Source of the DNA: Linnemannia hyalina
Taxonomy: Eukaryota; Mortierellomycota; Mortierellomycetes; Mortierellales; Mortierellaceae
NCBI GenBank assembly: GCA_019671135.1
Contig: JAHRHY010000002.1
Span: forward strand, 2,170,001-2,234,000
DNA: 64,000 bases
Direction of reading: 5' to 3'
The number at the start of each line of letters is the position of its first letter. Position 1 is the stretch's first letter. The translations under genes were made by a program, and so were the position numbers. Shown piece after piece: positions 40,710 through 53,500 of the stretch. The notes beneath the pieces were generated by a model, which saw nothing but the letters and a program-made list of their open reading frames with translations, had not been told where the DNA came from and did not search any database.

Positions 40710-43700
40710 ATGTCACAACAAGTCGTCCAACAACAACAAGAACAAAAACAGCAGGATAACGACGATCCTCCCCCGTCCCAGAAGGGTACTATCGCCACTA
40801 CTACAAAAACAGTTTCACAGCTCAAGGTTGACACCGAACTCTCCTCAACCCCCTCCTCCTCATCTCCACGCCCGCCACCCCCTCTACCGAGCACTAGTCG
40901 CCCAACTTCGCCCGTCAGCAGGAAACGGACCGAAAATCTCGACAGCTACGATCCATCCCTCTCCGCCAAGGACCAAGGTTTCCTAAGCAGCTCCCAGAAT
41001 GGAACCTTTCCTCCCTCGAAAAAGTCAAAGACTTCGTCTCCGCCGCTCCTCTCACCCAGACTCTCGCAGGCCAACATGTCCGAGTACAGATCCACTCAGG
41101 AATCTCCTCTCTCCCCTCAGACTTCGCCGATCATCGAACCATATCTCGATGATGCCGATACCGGAACATTTCCGGTCCTCGACATTCGCTCTCCTCCAGT
41201 TTTGGTCAGGGCGCGCACAATGGAAGATATGAAGTCAGTACTACCTGTTCCTTTAACTCGACACGGCTCCTCGATTCTCGACAGTATGGCAAAATCAAGC
41301 GAGACCGCGATCGGAAACCTGACACTGGGCACCTCTTCCTCCACAGGACGGACACACCTCACAGAACGCGCCATGGGAGTCATCACTAGTAACCCCAGTA
41401 GCCGGCAAGGAAGCCCCGCCGTCGCGATGAAGAGCCGCGAGACTACTCCAATGATGGTCGAGGATGAACACCACCTAGCCCTCCACAGCAGCCAGCAATA
41501 CGCTTCGACATCAGGATTCCCTCAACGATACCCAAACCATGTATTGGAAGCCTCGCCGAGCCCAAGTGACTGCACATCCAGTTCAGAGGAAGCCCGAAAC
41601 CTCACAGAGATATTGGCAGATACAGTGGCGACGTATTGTTCAGACTCAGACGATGACTACACACCAGACGCTGATACGACGGTAGATGACTTCAGCAACA
41701 GAGTGGATTCATCCTCTGGCGAGGAAGACGACGACGACAGCTTTACAGAGATTGACGCCGACAACATTAACGTACTTGATGCACCCTACATCGAGCCATT
41801 CTTTTCTCAGTTTGGTGGCCGTTGCAGTCCTGATGACTATGTGAGCAACGAGCTTACTGACGACCATGTAGAGATGATTATCGAGGAAGCTCGAGCATAT
41901 GGTATCTTCACTGACAACGTCGATATGTGTATGTTGTTTGTCGTTGACTTTATCACTTCTGCTGACATATTTGGCACTTCTTTTTATTTTGTTTTATAGG
42001 CATTGATCGCGTCATTGGACGATATATTATGGGTAACATCTTCTCAGTGAGTCAGCTCCTAGCGGCATTCAATCCAGATCTTGTAAGTTAAAGACTCTAT
42101 GCATAGATGTCATTGTTCTTGCTTGCATATTCTAGATCTCGTATTAAGCGCGTTTTTAACTGATGCGTTCGATCAAACAATATAGAACACCGACGGTGAC
42201 GAGTGGACTGAACGGAAGCTGATGATGAAGTTGACAGAGGAGCTGCTAGTTGCCCTTCGCAGGAAACGGCTGACTAACATTCATACCTTGGAACAAGTGG
42301 TTCAGCTGCTTCGAGACTCCAAGCGGATTATGGTCCTCACAGGCGCCGGCGTGTCGGTCTCTTGCGGCATTCCCGACTTTAGATCTCCCGACGGTATCTA
42401 TTCACGGCTTCAGGAGTTCAACCTTCGGGATCCGCAACAAATGTTCGACCTCTCTTTCTTCAAGAGGCGACCCGAGATCTTTTACTCTTTCGCGAGGGAG
42501 ATCTTTCCGAGTAACTTTATACCAAGTCCGTCACACAGCTTCATCAAACTTTTGGAGGACAAGGGCAAGCTGCTTCGGAACTACACCCAAAACATTGACA
42601 CGCTAGAACAACGAGCCGGCATCCAAAAAATCCTGCAGTGCCATGGTAGGATAGTTTTGATGGTCGTTATTTGCGAACTAATTATCGATCATTGCTATAT
42701 ACTCACACCAACAGGTCGTCTTGTCTTTTACAATGATAGGATCGTTTGCGACCGCCAGTTGCTTGCGCTGCCGTCGTCAGGTCCCAGGAGATGACATCAA
42801 GGAGGCGATCTTTAATCAGGAAGTGGCATACTGCACAGTCTGCCCGCCACCAAGCCCATCCGACTTTGCTCCAAAGTTTAGGGAGGCGTATTACTCTTCT
42901 GATGAAGAATCTGACTCGGACTCGGACGACTCTACTTTTAGTGCACCACCACCTCCACCTCTGATGAAGCCCGATATCATCTTTTTCAAGGAGCAGCTCA
43001 CGTCAGTTTTCCATGACTGTCTGGACGAGGATCGGGACCAAGTCGATTTGCTTATTGTCATGGGAACCAGTCTCAAGGTTGCTCCTGTCAACAGCATTAT
43101 CGGTGAGTAAGCCAACTACTGAAACTCGTCTCGGGATCTTCCTTGCCGATCACCAAATCTTTTTTATTTTTCTTGTGCCTAACACAACACAAGTACTTGT
43201 TTCTCAATGACTGTTAGATGCGCTCCCGGCTGGCATTCCGCAAATCCTGATCAACCGGACGCCTCTTACGCACATGGAGTTTGATGTTCAACTGTTGGGC
43301 GACAGTGATACCATTGTGGCGGAGCTTTGCAGGATGGCAGGATGGGAATTGAAGCATGAGAAACTGCCTGACGGTACGTCTAACGTGCTAGACATGGACA
43401 GCAACACCAATCTCGATGGATCGGGCAAGGGAGGTCGCGCACACTGGGAGCATTTCGAGCCTTATACGTACGTTTTTGAAGGCGGCAGTCTCGAAGACAT
43501 TGAATACGAGGTCATGCTTGCACAGATCGCTCAGCAGGGTCTCTCACGAGACCTTGATATGTTCAGAGAAAGCGATGGCAGTGATGCGGACGATGAGGGC
43601 CTAGACGCGAGTACACACTTTCAAGGAACGCGTTTTGGAAGTGTAGATCCTATGGAGACCGATGAGAGTCAGGGCACTGTTCGTGGATCTCTGTCTTCTG

Positions 43701-44236
43701 TGAGTGAGGCGATGGGAGGTGGGGGAATTCATCCAGACACGACAACAGGAACGACGGAACCACGGTCAGGAGACTTGGCGGAGATCCACTTGGCGCATCC
43801 TGAAGACCCATTTGCATCGCAAGATTACTCTCAGCGGTTACTATCGGATGATGAGGCAGAGATCATTGACAAGTACACAGAGAAGATGCCTCGCGACATG
43901 TGTGAAGGACGATCGATGTCTATTTCGGACGGGCCACACGATTCGACAGCGACTGGTCATGGTCAGGAGTTTGAGAATAGCTTCATGCTTGAACACCGAT
44001 CGGATGCAGAGCTTCGCGCGATTATGGAGGATCCGCTTTTGGAGGAGGAACAGGAAGGAAAGAGAGAGAGCGATGACAGTGATAATGAGACGTTGTCCTT
44101 TCATACGCCCAATGGCTCGTTCCAGGCGCCCGGTTTTCTTGGATCGCAGTCGGTGCTGCGTCTGGAGGAGGATGACGAGGATCTGGCAGGTCTCTCGCAA
44201 CAAAGTTTCCACGAAGCCGATCTGTTTTCTCAATAG
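40710..44236 (+). CDS. SIRT1/Sir2-class NAD-dependent protein deacetylase
   Basis: Class I sirtuins remove acetyl groups from histones and other proteins, consuming NAD+. Exons are 40710-41928, 42000-42082, 42186-42645, 42740-43102 and 43218-44236, giving 1,047 residues. The catalytic core spans about 455-730: [20 protein letters not shown] and TQNIDTLE bind NAD, His in QCHG is catalytic, Cys pairs in SCLRC and YCTVC bind zinc, and GTSLKVAPV and ILINRTPL close the fold. The order and wording match human SIRT1 and yeast Sir2/Hst1. Upstream of the core is the helical segment also found in SIRT1/Sir2 ([17 protein letters not shown]). Flanks of about 400 N-terminal and 300 C-terminal residues are acidic and Ser-rich. 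An insert of about 40 residues (Ser/Asp/Glu then Pro) follows the second Cys pair. The usual FGE motif reads FFKEQL here. Confidence 0.95.
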
Positions 44237-44910
44237 TACTTGTTACTGTAGGAGTATTCAATTGCCAAAGTACATGTATAATATCACGATCAGCGTTGTA
44301 CGTTTGACGATTATCGACCTATGCGAGTCAAAGTGTCGTTGCTTGAAAATGTAAAGAGGACGAAGGGTTGACATTGAAACCCCGGCGCCCATCGGTCTCT
44401 GCCCTGGTGCGGAAGAGACTGGGGGTATTGACGGGTGAGGACATTCGCATTTGAGAGTGAGCTGTTGTGAATTATGTTGTGTACGTGTGTGTGTGAATGA
44501 GTCCACGCGTTTCTGTACGTAAGAAATGATTGACTTCTCTCGCATTTCTTTCCTTGTCAGTCTTTATTAACCTTCGTAACCTTCGTTCGCCGTTCTTCTT
44601 TTTGCTTCTTCAACTTTTACTTTTTCTTGGTCCATCACACACCCTTGGTCCAGGTACTGTCAAAACGAAACACTCCTTTTCTTTACACATGCATCACTCT
44701 CGCACACACAACCGTTGCCTCATTCCCTTATACCAACTTGACGCCTTCCTCCATCAACACGGCACCCCAAGTCCTTCTTGACGCTCTCTTCCTTGTTCCA
44801 GTCTTTCAGTCTACTGCGGATACACATTTATTAGTCCTTTGCGAAAACTCCACTCGACCTTATCACTTCCTTCGTTCGCTTTGAGCTGCGCTGTTTCTGT
44901 TTCTGTATAT

Positions 44911-44950
44911 GTGTGCGTGTGTGTGCGTGTGTGTGCGTGTGTGTGCGTAT
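44911..44950. repeat. 10-bp GTGTGCGTGT microsatellite
   Basis: Four exact copies in tandem; alternating purine and pyrimidine sequence that could adopt Z-DNA. Confidence 0.85.
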
Positions 44951-45505
44951 GCAGCAATAGCAATAATATGGTGGCAATGACTAAATTGTACGCTTTGAGT
45001 GAGTGAGTCCCCACTCCTCCACTTTCTTCTACGCCTTTTGGCGCTTACCGGGTGTTCATTCAAGCGCGACCCGGTCCTACCCGTCTCCTTTCTCCATGTT
45101 CTTTCAAGGAAACAATGACTGACATGACTCAAAAAGCAACATACCTCCCGACGCATCATGAACATACCCCCAGTCAGGCAATGAACCTCCATTTTTGTCA
45201 CACAACATTACACGCATATGAAGAAAAGGAAATACTTTGCCAACGCACAATGAGAGTAAAGAGAGACCTGATCAGTTATTTATTTTTGTGTGCGTGTGTG
45301 TATGTGTATGTTGTTCAGAAACTGGGCTCCCTTTTGCCCACGACCCTACGCCCACGCGGGTTCAGTTCAATTGTAGCTTACACACACACGCTTACACACA
45401 CACACACACACACAGAGGCAAACAAGAGTGTACAGGGAGAGAGGGAGAGAGAGAGAGAGAGTGGAGCCATACTAAACCCACGTTCACGAACCTTGTGCTC
45501 ACTCT

Positions 45506-45507
45506 TC

Positions 45508-45544
<37 letters not shown>

Positions 45545-45545
45545 T
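45506..45545 (+). repeat. CTTTT repeat and T run in the ATP-citrate lyase leader
   Basis: Five CTTTT units merge into a T run of about 20 bases, only 60 bases before the ATG. Such tracts disfavour nucleosomes, which suits a core promoter. Confidence 0.8.
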
Positions 45546-45605
45546 CTCTCCTCTTCGATATACAGAAAAGAAAAAACAATCCCTAATCTTCAATAACAAC
45601 ACATC

Positions 45606-48600
45606 ATGTCTGCAAAGGCCGTTCGTGAGTACGACGGAAAGCTGTTGTTGGCACATTGGTTGCTTCGCACACCCATCCCTGCCACCAGCGTCTCCACCAC
45701 CGGATCCAAGTTTGTCCAACCTGCCACTCGTCTGGCCCATGTCAAGATCGACACTACACTCCTCAACACCGAGCCCACTGTCTTTGGCCAACATGTCCAG
45801 ACCTTGCTCGACCATTTGGAGCAGACCCACCCTTGGTTGTTGACCAGCAAGTTGGTCGCCAAGCCCGATCAATTGATCAAGCGTCGTGGAAAGAGCGGTC
45901 TGTTGTTGCTCAATGCCGATTGGGCACAGGTCAGGACCTGGATCGCCGCACATGCCGGCAAGGACGTCGTCGTAAGTGTCTTCTTCATTGTTCGCTTTGT
46001 CAGTTGGAATCAAACAGAGCAATAACAGGATTGAAAGTGGGCTGACAATGGTGAAGGGTGGGAATAATTGTTGCCAGCTACACTCTGCTTGATTGGTGGT
46101 TGGTTCGACACTGCGTGAAAATAAAGGGGGGTGGGTGTGTCAGTGAATAAGGGACTCGTTGAGGTTACATGGCTTTAGCATAACCCGGTTTCAACTAACA
46201 CGCCCCACTTTCAATTTGATAGGTCGACTCTGTCGCTGGTGTTCTCAAGACCTTCTTGGTCGAACCCTTCATCCCTCACCCCGCCAACACCGAATACTAC
46301 ATCTGCATCAACTCAGATCGTGATGGCGATAACATTCTCTTCACACACGAGGGAGGAATCGAGGTGGGCGATGTCGATGCCAAGGCATTGAAGCTCCAGG
46401 TCAAGGTTACCGACACCTTCCCTACCCCCACCGCCATCCAGTCGACCCTCTTGACCCACGTCCCAGCTGTCAAGCACGATGTCTTGATCGACTTTATTAC
46501 TCGCCTCTATGCCGTCTACATTGACCTCCACTTCACCTACCTCGAGATCAACCCCTTGGTCGTCTTGGACCCTACTCCTGAGCACCCCGCCCAGGTCTAC
46601 TACTTGGATTTGGCTGCCAAGGTCGATCAGACTGCTGAGTTCGAGGCCGGTCCCAAGTGGGCTTTCGCCAGAGCTCCCCAGAACATTGGACTCGTCACCG
46701 CTGTATCCTCCCAGGGTGTTGATGCTGGCCCACCATTGGATTTCCCTGCTCCCTTCGGTCGTGAGTTGACCAAGGAGGAGGCATATGTTCAGGAGCTGGA
46801 TTCCAAGACCGGAGCGTCCCTCAAGTTGACCATTTTGAACAAGGATGGACGTATCTGGACCATGGTTGCCGGAGGCGGAGCCTCTGTCGTCTACAGGTAA
46901 GCTTAGCGCTCTTGTATTTGTTCCATGGTTTGCATGTTTATGTACGAGAAGCAATTCTGACTAACAACTTTCCATTTTTCAAATGAACAGTGATGCCATT
47001 GCTGCATTGGGACAGGCGAATGAGTTGGCTAACTACGGAGAGTACTCAGGAGCACCTACAGAAACTCAGACCTACGAATACGCCAAGACCATTCTCGACT
47101 TGATGACCCGTTCGAGTGTGGTCCACCCTCTCGGCAAGGTCTTGATCATTGGAGGAGGTATCGCCAACTTTACCAACGTCGCCTCGACTTTCAAGGGTAT
47201 TGTTCGTGCCTTGACCGAGTTCAAGCAGCCATTGATCTCCCACAAGGTCCGCATCTTTGTCCGTCGCGGTGGTCCCAACTACCAGGAAGGTCTTCGCTCG
47301 ATGCGCCAGCTCGGCGAGACTTTGGGCGTCGAGATCCAGGTCTTTGGTCCCGAGACCCACATCACCGAGATTGTTCCTCTGGCCTTAACCGGAAAGACTT
47401 CGGGATTGGATCAGACTGGAGCTGCTACCCCCTTGTCCTCCGGTAACTTGCTTCAAGATCAGCTCTTGGGCAATAACACCCCCTTGAACCCCGGCTCGCG
47501 TGCATCTTCGCCACCCCCATTGGAGGATAGGATGACCTATTTCCAGGAGCAGAACACGGATGCTGCCGAGAGTGGTCACGACGAGAACACGCCTTTCACC
47601 GCCCACACTCGCTCGTTCATCTACGGAATGCAGCCCCGTGCTGTCCAGGGTATGCTCGACTTTGACTTTATCTGCAAGCGTGAGGTCCCCTCGGTCGCTG
47701 CTATGGTTTATCCCTTTGGAGGTGCTCACGTCCAAAAGTTCTACTGGGGCACCAAGGAGACATTGTTGCCCGTGTTCACCTCGTTGGATGAGGCTATTGC
47801 CAAGTTCCCCGAGGTCGACACTGTTGTCAACTTTGCCTCGTGCCGCTCGGTTTACGACTCGACCCGGGAGATCTTCAAGCACTCGAAGCAGATCCGCACC
47901 ATTTCAATCATTGCCGAGGGTGTCCCAGAGCGTCGTGCCCGCCAGATCCTGTGGGAGGCCAGGGAGCGCAATGTTTTGGTGATTGGACCAGCCACTGTCG
48001 GAGGCATCAAGCCTGGATGCTTCAAGATTGGAAACACTGGAGGAATGATGGACAACATCGTGTCGTCCAAGTTGTACCGTCCTGGCTCGGTCGCCTATGT
48101 GTCCAAGTCTGGAGGGATGTCGAACGAGTTGAACAACATCATCTCGCGCACGACCGACGGTGTCTACGAGGGAGTTGCCATTGGAGGAGATCGTTACCCT
48201 GGATCGACCTTTATTGATCATATGCTCCGCTACGAGAAGGATCCCGGATGCAAGATGCTGGTCCTTTTGGGAGAGGTCGGAGGTGTGGAGGAGTACCGTG
48301 TCTGCGAGGCGATCAAGAACGGAACCATCCGCAAGCCCGTCATTGCTTGGTGCATTGGTACCTGCGCCAAGATGTTTGCGACCGAGGTTCAGTTTGGACA
48401 TGCCGGAGCTTTGGCCCAATCTGACTTGGAGACGGCCGATGCCAAGAACCGTGCCCTCCGCGCTGCCGGCGTTATTGTTCCCGAGACGTTCGAGAAGCTG
48501 CCCTTGATCTTGAGCCAGACCTACCAGCAGTTGGTCAAGAAGGGTGTCATCACTGTCCGCTCTGAGCCCGAGACGCCCAAGATTCCCATCGATTACTCGT

Positions 48601-49469
48601 GGGCCCAGGAGTTGGGACTTGTCCGCAAGCCTGCCTCGTTCGTGTCGACCATTTGCGATGATCGTGGACAGGAGCTGTTGTATGCCGGCATGAGGATCTC
48701 GGATGTGTTCAAGGAGGACATCGGTATCGGAGGAGTTCTTTCGCTCCTTTGGTTCAAGCGCCGTCTTCCCGATTATGCCTGCAAGTTCATCGAGATGGTC
48801 CTTATGTTGACTGCCGACCACGGTCCTGCCGTTTCTGGAGCTCACAACACCATTGTCACTGCTCGCGCTGGCAAGGACCTTGTCTCGTCCCTGTGCGCTG
48901 GTCTGTTGACGATCGGAGACCGATTCGGAGGAGCTCTTGATGGAGCTGCTGAGCAGTTCTCGTCTGCGTATGACAAGTCGTTGTCGCCCCGCGAGTTTGT
49001 GTCGTCGATGAGGAAGCAGAACAAGTTGATTCTGGGTATTGGCCACAAGATCAAGTCGCGGACCAACCCCGATCTCCGTGTGGAGATTATCAAGGACTAC
49101 GCCAAGGCTCACTTTCCTGCCACGCCAGTGCTGGACTATGCATTGGCGGTCGAGACTATCACGACGTCAAAGAAAGACAACTTGATCCTGAACGTTGACG
49201 GAGCGATTGGTATCCTGTTTGTGGACCTGTTGAGGAACTCGGGCGCATTCACAAGAGAGGAGGCCGAGGAGTATATCAAGATTGGAACGTTGAACGGACT
49301 GTTTGTGTTGGGCAGGACGATTGGATTCATTGGACATTTCTTGGACCAGAAGAGGCTCAAGCAGGGATTGTACAGACATCCTTGGGATGATATCTCGTAC
49401 TTGAGCCCTGGCAATGAGTTGGGAAGGACTGTTGCCTCCTTGGACTCTATTAATAAGAAAGCTGCTTAA
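45606..49469 (+). CDS. ACL1: ATP-citrate lyase, single-chain form
   Basis: The enzyme cleaves citrate with ATP and CoA to acetyl-CoA and oxaloacetate in the cytosol, feeding fatty-acid and sterol synthesis and protein acetylation. Exons are 45606-45971, 46223-46896 and 46991-49469, giving 1,172 residues (human 1,101). Order: an ATP-grasp, succinyl-CoA-synthetase-beta-like half (1-420, [22 protein letters not shown]), a variable linker (about 470-560, rich in Ser/Pro/Asn), a CoA-binding and ligase domain with the phosphohistidine loop FGHAGALAQ (His about 817), then the citrate-synthase-like domain (about 890-1172: [32 protein letters not shown]). Most ascomycetes split this protein into two genes, so the intact chain argues against that phylum. 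Codon bias is strong, implying high expression. Confidence 0.98.
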
Positions 49470-50537
49470 AAGACTTTGTCAGTTCGACTTTTTTAAACAC
49501 CATTCACATAGAAGTAGGATCGCTTCCCCTCTTTCTCCTTTTGTTACCCCATCTTTTCACTTCCTTTATTTTAAAGTAAAACCATTTTTTTTGAACAAAC
49601 CTGTTTCGACGAGCATTGTTTACTTTGGAGAACTGGAGGAAAATGAAGGAGAAGGAGCGGGAAGGGCGAAAAAAAAGGAGAGTTGTAAAAAAGATTGGAG
49701 GAACGAGCGTCCAAGGACGAAGGGAAGAAAATGGAAGGGAAGAAAATGGAAGGGAAAAAAATGCATGATATTTTATTTTTTTTTATTAATCGCACAGCAG
49801 TTGCGGAAAACCAAACCCTTTGATCCATGATTTGCCCCTCTCTTTTTTTTTTTTTTTTTCTTTCTTTTTTCTATTGTGTTTTTCTTTTCGATCCATGCGT
49901 TTTTACGCCCTCCTGCTCCACCCCTTCCCCTCCCCCAGATGCTTCTATCCCCCCTTTTCCTTCTGTGTCATAATATGAAATGCAAGAGAGAAGGATGAAA
50001 AAGGAAATGATTAAAAAAAAAAACACACAAGAACACGACACAACCCAACAGGAGGTATTTTTGTTGTTTTGTTGTCGTTTAGGTTTTTGGACGGTAGAAA
50101 AAAAAATGCAATAGTAAGGGGGGAGCAATTTCGGGTATAATTTCGGCGGGTTTTTATTTCTGAACTGTTGAACGCAGCACTTTTTTTTTTTTTTTTTAGT
50201 TTGTGGGTTGTTGGGATTTTCTGGTTGTTATCAGGGCCTTATTCGTTGGTCGGTTTTTAAAGAGAAGGGAGGGGGTTCTTTAAGTTTGGTTTGTTTGCGG
50301 ACGTGAGGATAGTAAGTAGAAAAAGGGTACTAAGACAAGAAAAGGCATAGAAAAATACAACAAAGCAACAAAGCAAGCAACAAGCAGGAGGAGGAGGAGG
50401 GCGATAGAAAAGTGTGCGTTTCGTTTCGTTTCGTTCGGGTAGTTGAAATAAGGTTTGTTTTGTTGATTGTTGTTCTACTACTACTACTACAAAATACTAC
50501 TACAGGGGTTACAAAAGCGAAAAAGAAATAAACAAGT
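49470..50537. other. Convergent intergenic region ATP-citrate lyase/C2H2 gene
   Basis: It contains both 3' ends and much simple sequence: a 15-base purine unit repeated at about 49,722-49,760, T runs at 49,842-49,859 and 50,181-50,198, GTTTC units at 50,417-50,437 and CTA units at 50,475-50,490. No gene is supported. Confidence 0.5.
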
Positions 50538-53500
50538 CTACCAGGCCTGGTTGATAAGAGGGATGAAGGGGGACTGTTGAGACATCAAGACCGATGCTGG
50601 GGAGGAGACTGTCCGGTCCCGGATATACTCTGCAGAACTCGTGGTAATGACACTACCATCGCTGTTGACCTGGGGTGCACTTGCGATGGAAGGTGTAGAA
50701 GGGGTGGAGGAAGAAGTCATCATGGCCATGGTCACGACAGTAGGAGTAGTGCCACTGTTGGTCACCGTGATATCAGAATCCGAAAGACGCCTCTTGCGGT
50801 GCAGCGGTGTCTCTGCGACAGAAGAGGCGGTGGTAGAGGACAGGGAGATGGAAGAGGATGTTGCGGAGGACAAGGAGACGGCGCTCGCTCTTCGTTGCTG
50901 TTCGGCAAGGGTATTGCCAGAAGTAGAGGAGCTCATCTCGAGGGGGCCGAGTCCAAGGCTAAGACCCAGGTTCATGTCCAGGGAAGGAAGCTGCTGGCTG
51001 GCAAGTCTTGGGGCTTGGTGCAACATAGCATTCTGCTGCTGCTGTTGTTGTTGTTGGAACTGCAGCGAGAGCGGATGAGGGTGCTGGAGTGGATGGAGAG
51101 AATTCTGATGCTGGCTATGATGGTATTGCTGCAATGGTGGTGGGACTTGCGAGAGCTGGTGCTGTTGAGATGCCCGACGACTATTGTTATGACGGACCTG
51201 CTGGGTCTGGGTCTGAGGCTGCTGGTGTGTGAACTGGTGGTGTCCAAACACCTGCGACAATGGCTGCGACTGCTGCTGGAGGTAGAGTTGATGCTTCTGG
51301 GAGGGGAGAGGGAGTGGAGGGCCCATGGAGGAGAGGTGTGGGAACTCGAGGCCAGTTCCACCACCAAAGGGGTCCATGGGAGAAGACCGTGCAGGGAGTG
51401 ACCTGTTGTTGTTTCCACCACTGACGGCGGAGAGGAGACTGTCAGTGTTGAGGTACATCATTCCAGAGGCGGCGGCGTTGGAGCTGGAGCTGGCAAACAT
51501 AAGGTCGTGAGGGCTTGGAATCTTGTTCTGTTGCTGCTGCTGGTGCTGGTGCTGCTGGCTGATGACGGTGACAGCGGAAGGGTACTGCTCGGAGAGACCC
51601 ATACCTGGATGGTGATGGTGAACATGACCATGACCCATCGAGTAAGGGGTGGTAGAAGACCGAGTTCCAAGACCAGATCCAAGGATGGCACTGCTACAGC
51701 TGCGACGATGGTTGCGGCTCCTCATACTTCCCACGAAGCCCACAAGTCCACCGCCCATCATCAAGTCTCCACCCATACCAAGACCCGCCAGAGCAGAGGC
51801 GCGCTTGGATGCACTTCCGCTAGCGCCAGAGTGGGAATGACGACCACTGCCGCGTGGAGGGATGACCGCACCTTCAACATTATGTTTCTCGCGTCGGTGG
51901 CGGAGAAGATCATGGTTGCGCTTGTAGGACTTGTCAGAGCAATCGCGGCAGACAAAGGGGCGGTCCGAGGAGTGGGAGACAATATGGGATCGGAGGAGAC
52001 CCTTGGACTGGAACTCCTTCAGACAGTGAGGGCAAACGGCAGGACGGTTGTTCTCAGGATCATCATCGTCGTCCTCATCCGAGTTCTCTTCGTTATCCTC
52101 CTCATTGGTGTTTTGATCGTCATCCTCACCAGCACCGGATGTACCAGTTCCATCCTCGTAGTCCATATCACCAACATTGTGAGAGGCCGCCTCGAGTTCA
52201 GGGCTGGTCTGGACACTACTGGCGCTGAAACTGCCGCGGCTTGCAAATTTGCTGCTGTGGGTCATAATACCTGATGAAGACGCAGAAGACGAGGCAGTAG
52301 AAGACGACATGGACTTGATGATGCGGCTGTTGTGGATATGAGGCAGCGACGACTGACGACCAAAGATGGAGTTACTGGCAACGACGGCCTCAAGGCCAGA
52401 GGCCATACCTGTCAAGTCCATCATGGAGGGAGAAGACGCAGACGAGGGAGAATCGCCATTGCTACGAAGCACGGGTGGGCCAAGGGGATGAGGGTGAGGG
52501 AGGTGACTCGTGACTGGGCTGCTGTTGTTGCTCGAGGACCGAAGGTGGGCCATGACCGCCTTTGGGATGGGCGATGGAATCGTGTTGTTGCTGGTCGCAG
52601 TAGTTGACGGGTTAGGGGTCAAGGGGGCAGAAGTCGACGATGTGGATGGCTGCTGTTGGGACATGGGCATGAAATCGTAAAAAGCGAGGTTCAAACCAAG
52701 ACCAAGACCGAGACCATTAAAATCCTCTTGCTGCTGCTGCTGCTGCTGCTGGAACTGATGATGATGAGAAGAGGGGAGAGGGAGAGGAGGAGTAGGGGCG
52801 GCTGCAGATGTAGGTGTTCCCAAGGCGTGGTGATGTTGAGAGAACGTGTGGAAGTTCTGAGAAGGAACCACGGCATGGGGATGATGAAGCTCGGTCGACA
52901 AAGGATGGATAGGTGTAGGGAGCTGGGCAGACCCCCGTGTTGTCCGCTGGCTGCGAAGAGAAGTTGGGTCTTCTGATGCGATGGTCGCTTCGGACATCTC
53001 TGGAGATGCGGTCGTTGACGACGACTCGAGAGGATGCTTATCTAAGCGGCCCGTAGGAAAACATAGGAAGCAAATAACACGAGAAAAGAAATATTCCATG
53101 GTAAGTAAGTTGACATGGTATGATTGGCAAGTACGATAGAATGAAATGGTATCCATGCAAAAAAAGGGGGGAGAGAGAGGAGAAAGCGGGATAGAGAAGG
53201 GACCAGAGCACAAGAGGTAAATGTCGAGGCTGCATGAAGTACAAAAATATGCAACGCATCATGTTCCTCACAAACAAAAGAAAAAGAAAAAGAAAAACGA
53301 GGGGGGAGAGAAAGAAAGAACAAGAGAGGAGGAAACTAACCTGAAGTCGAGACCGAGATCGACGAGGAAGAGGAGGTCAAGTGCATCACGGGGGAAGAGG
53401 TGATGTTGGACGGTACAACGACAGAAACAGGCATAGAGGTGGTCGCCGTGGCTGTGGAGGACGCAGAGGAAGACATGGTGGAGGTGGTTGCTGAGGACAT

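Larger units (their letters stand above)
44237..45605. other. Intergenic region sirtuin/ATP-citrate lyase
   Basis: It contains the sirtuin 3' end and the ATP-citrate lyase promoter. The last 250 bases hold CA (45381-45415), GA (45436-45462) and CTTTT repeats in the leader. No coding region is supported. Confidence 0.5.

Noticed and set aside
45052..45843. 263-codon frame across the ATP-citrate lyase leader
   Set aside because: It overlaps the lyase start in another frame and is made of repeat-encoded His/Thr and Arg/Glu runs.
47904..49112. 402-codon frame antisense to ATP-citrate lyase
   Set aside because: Same codon-bias shadow effect over a fully conserved sense gene.
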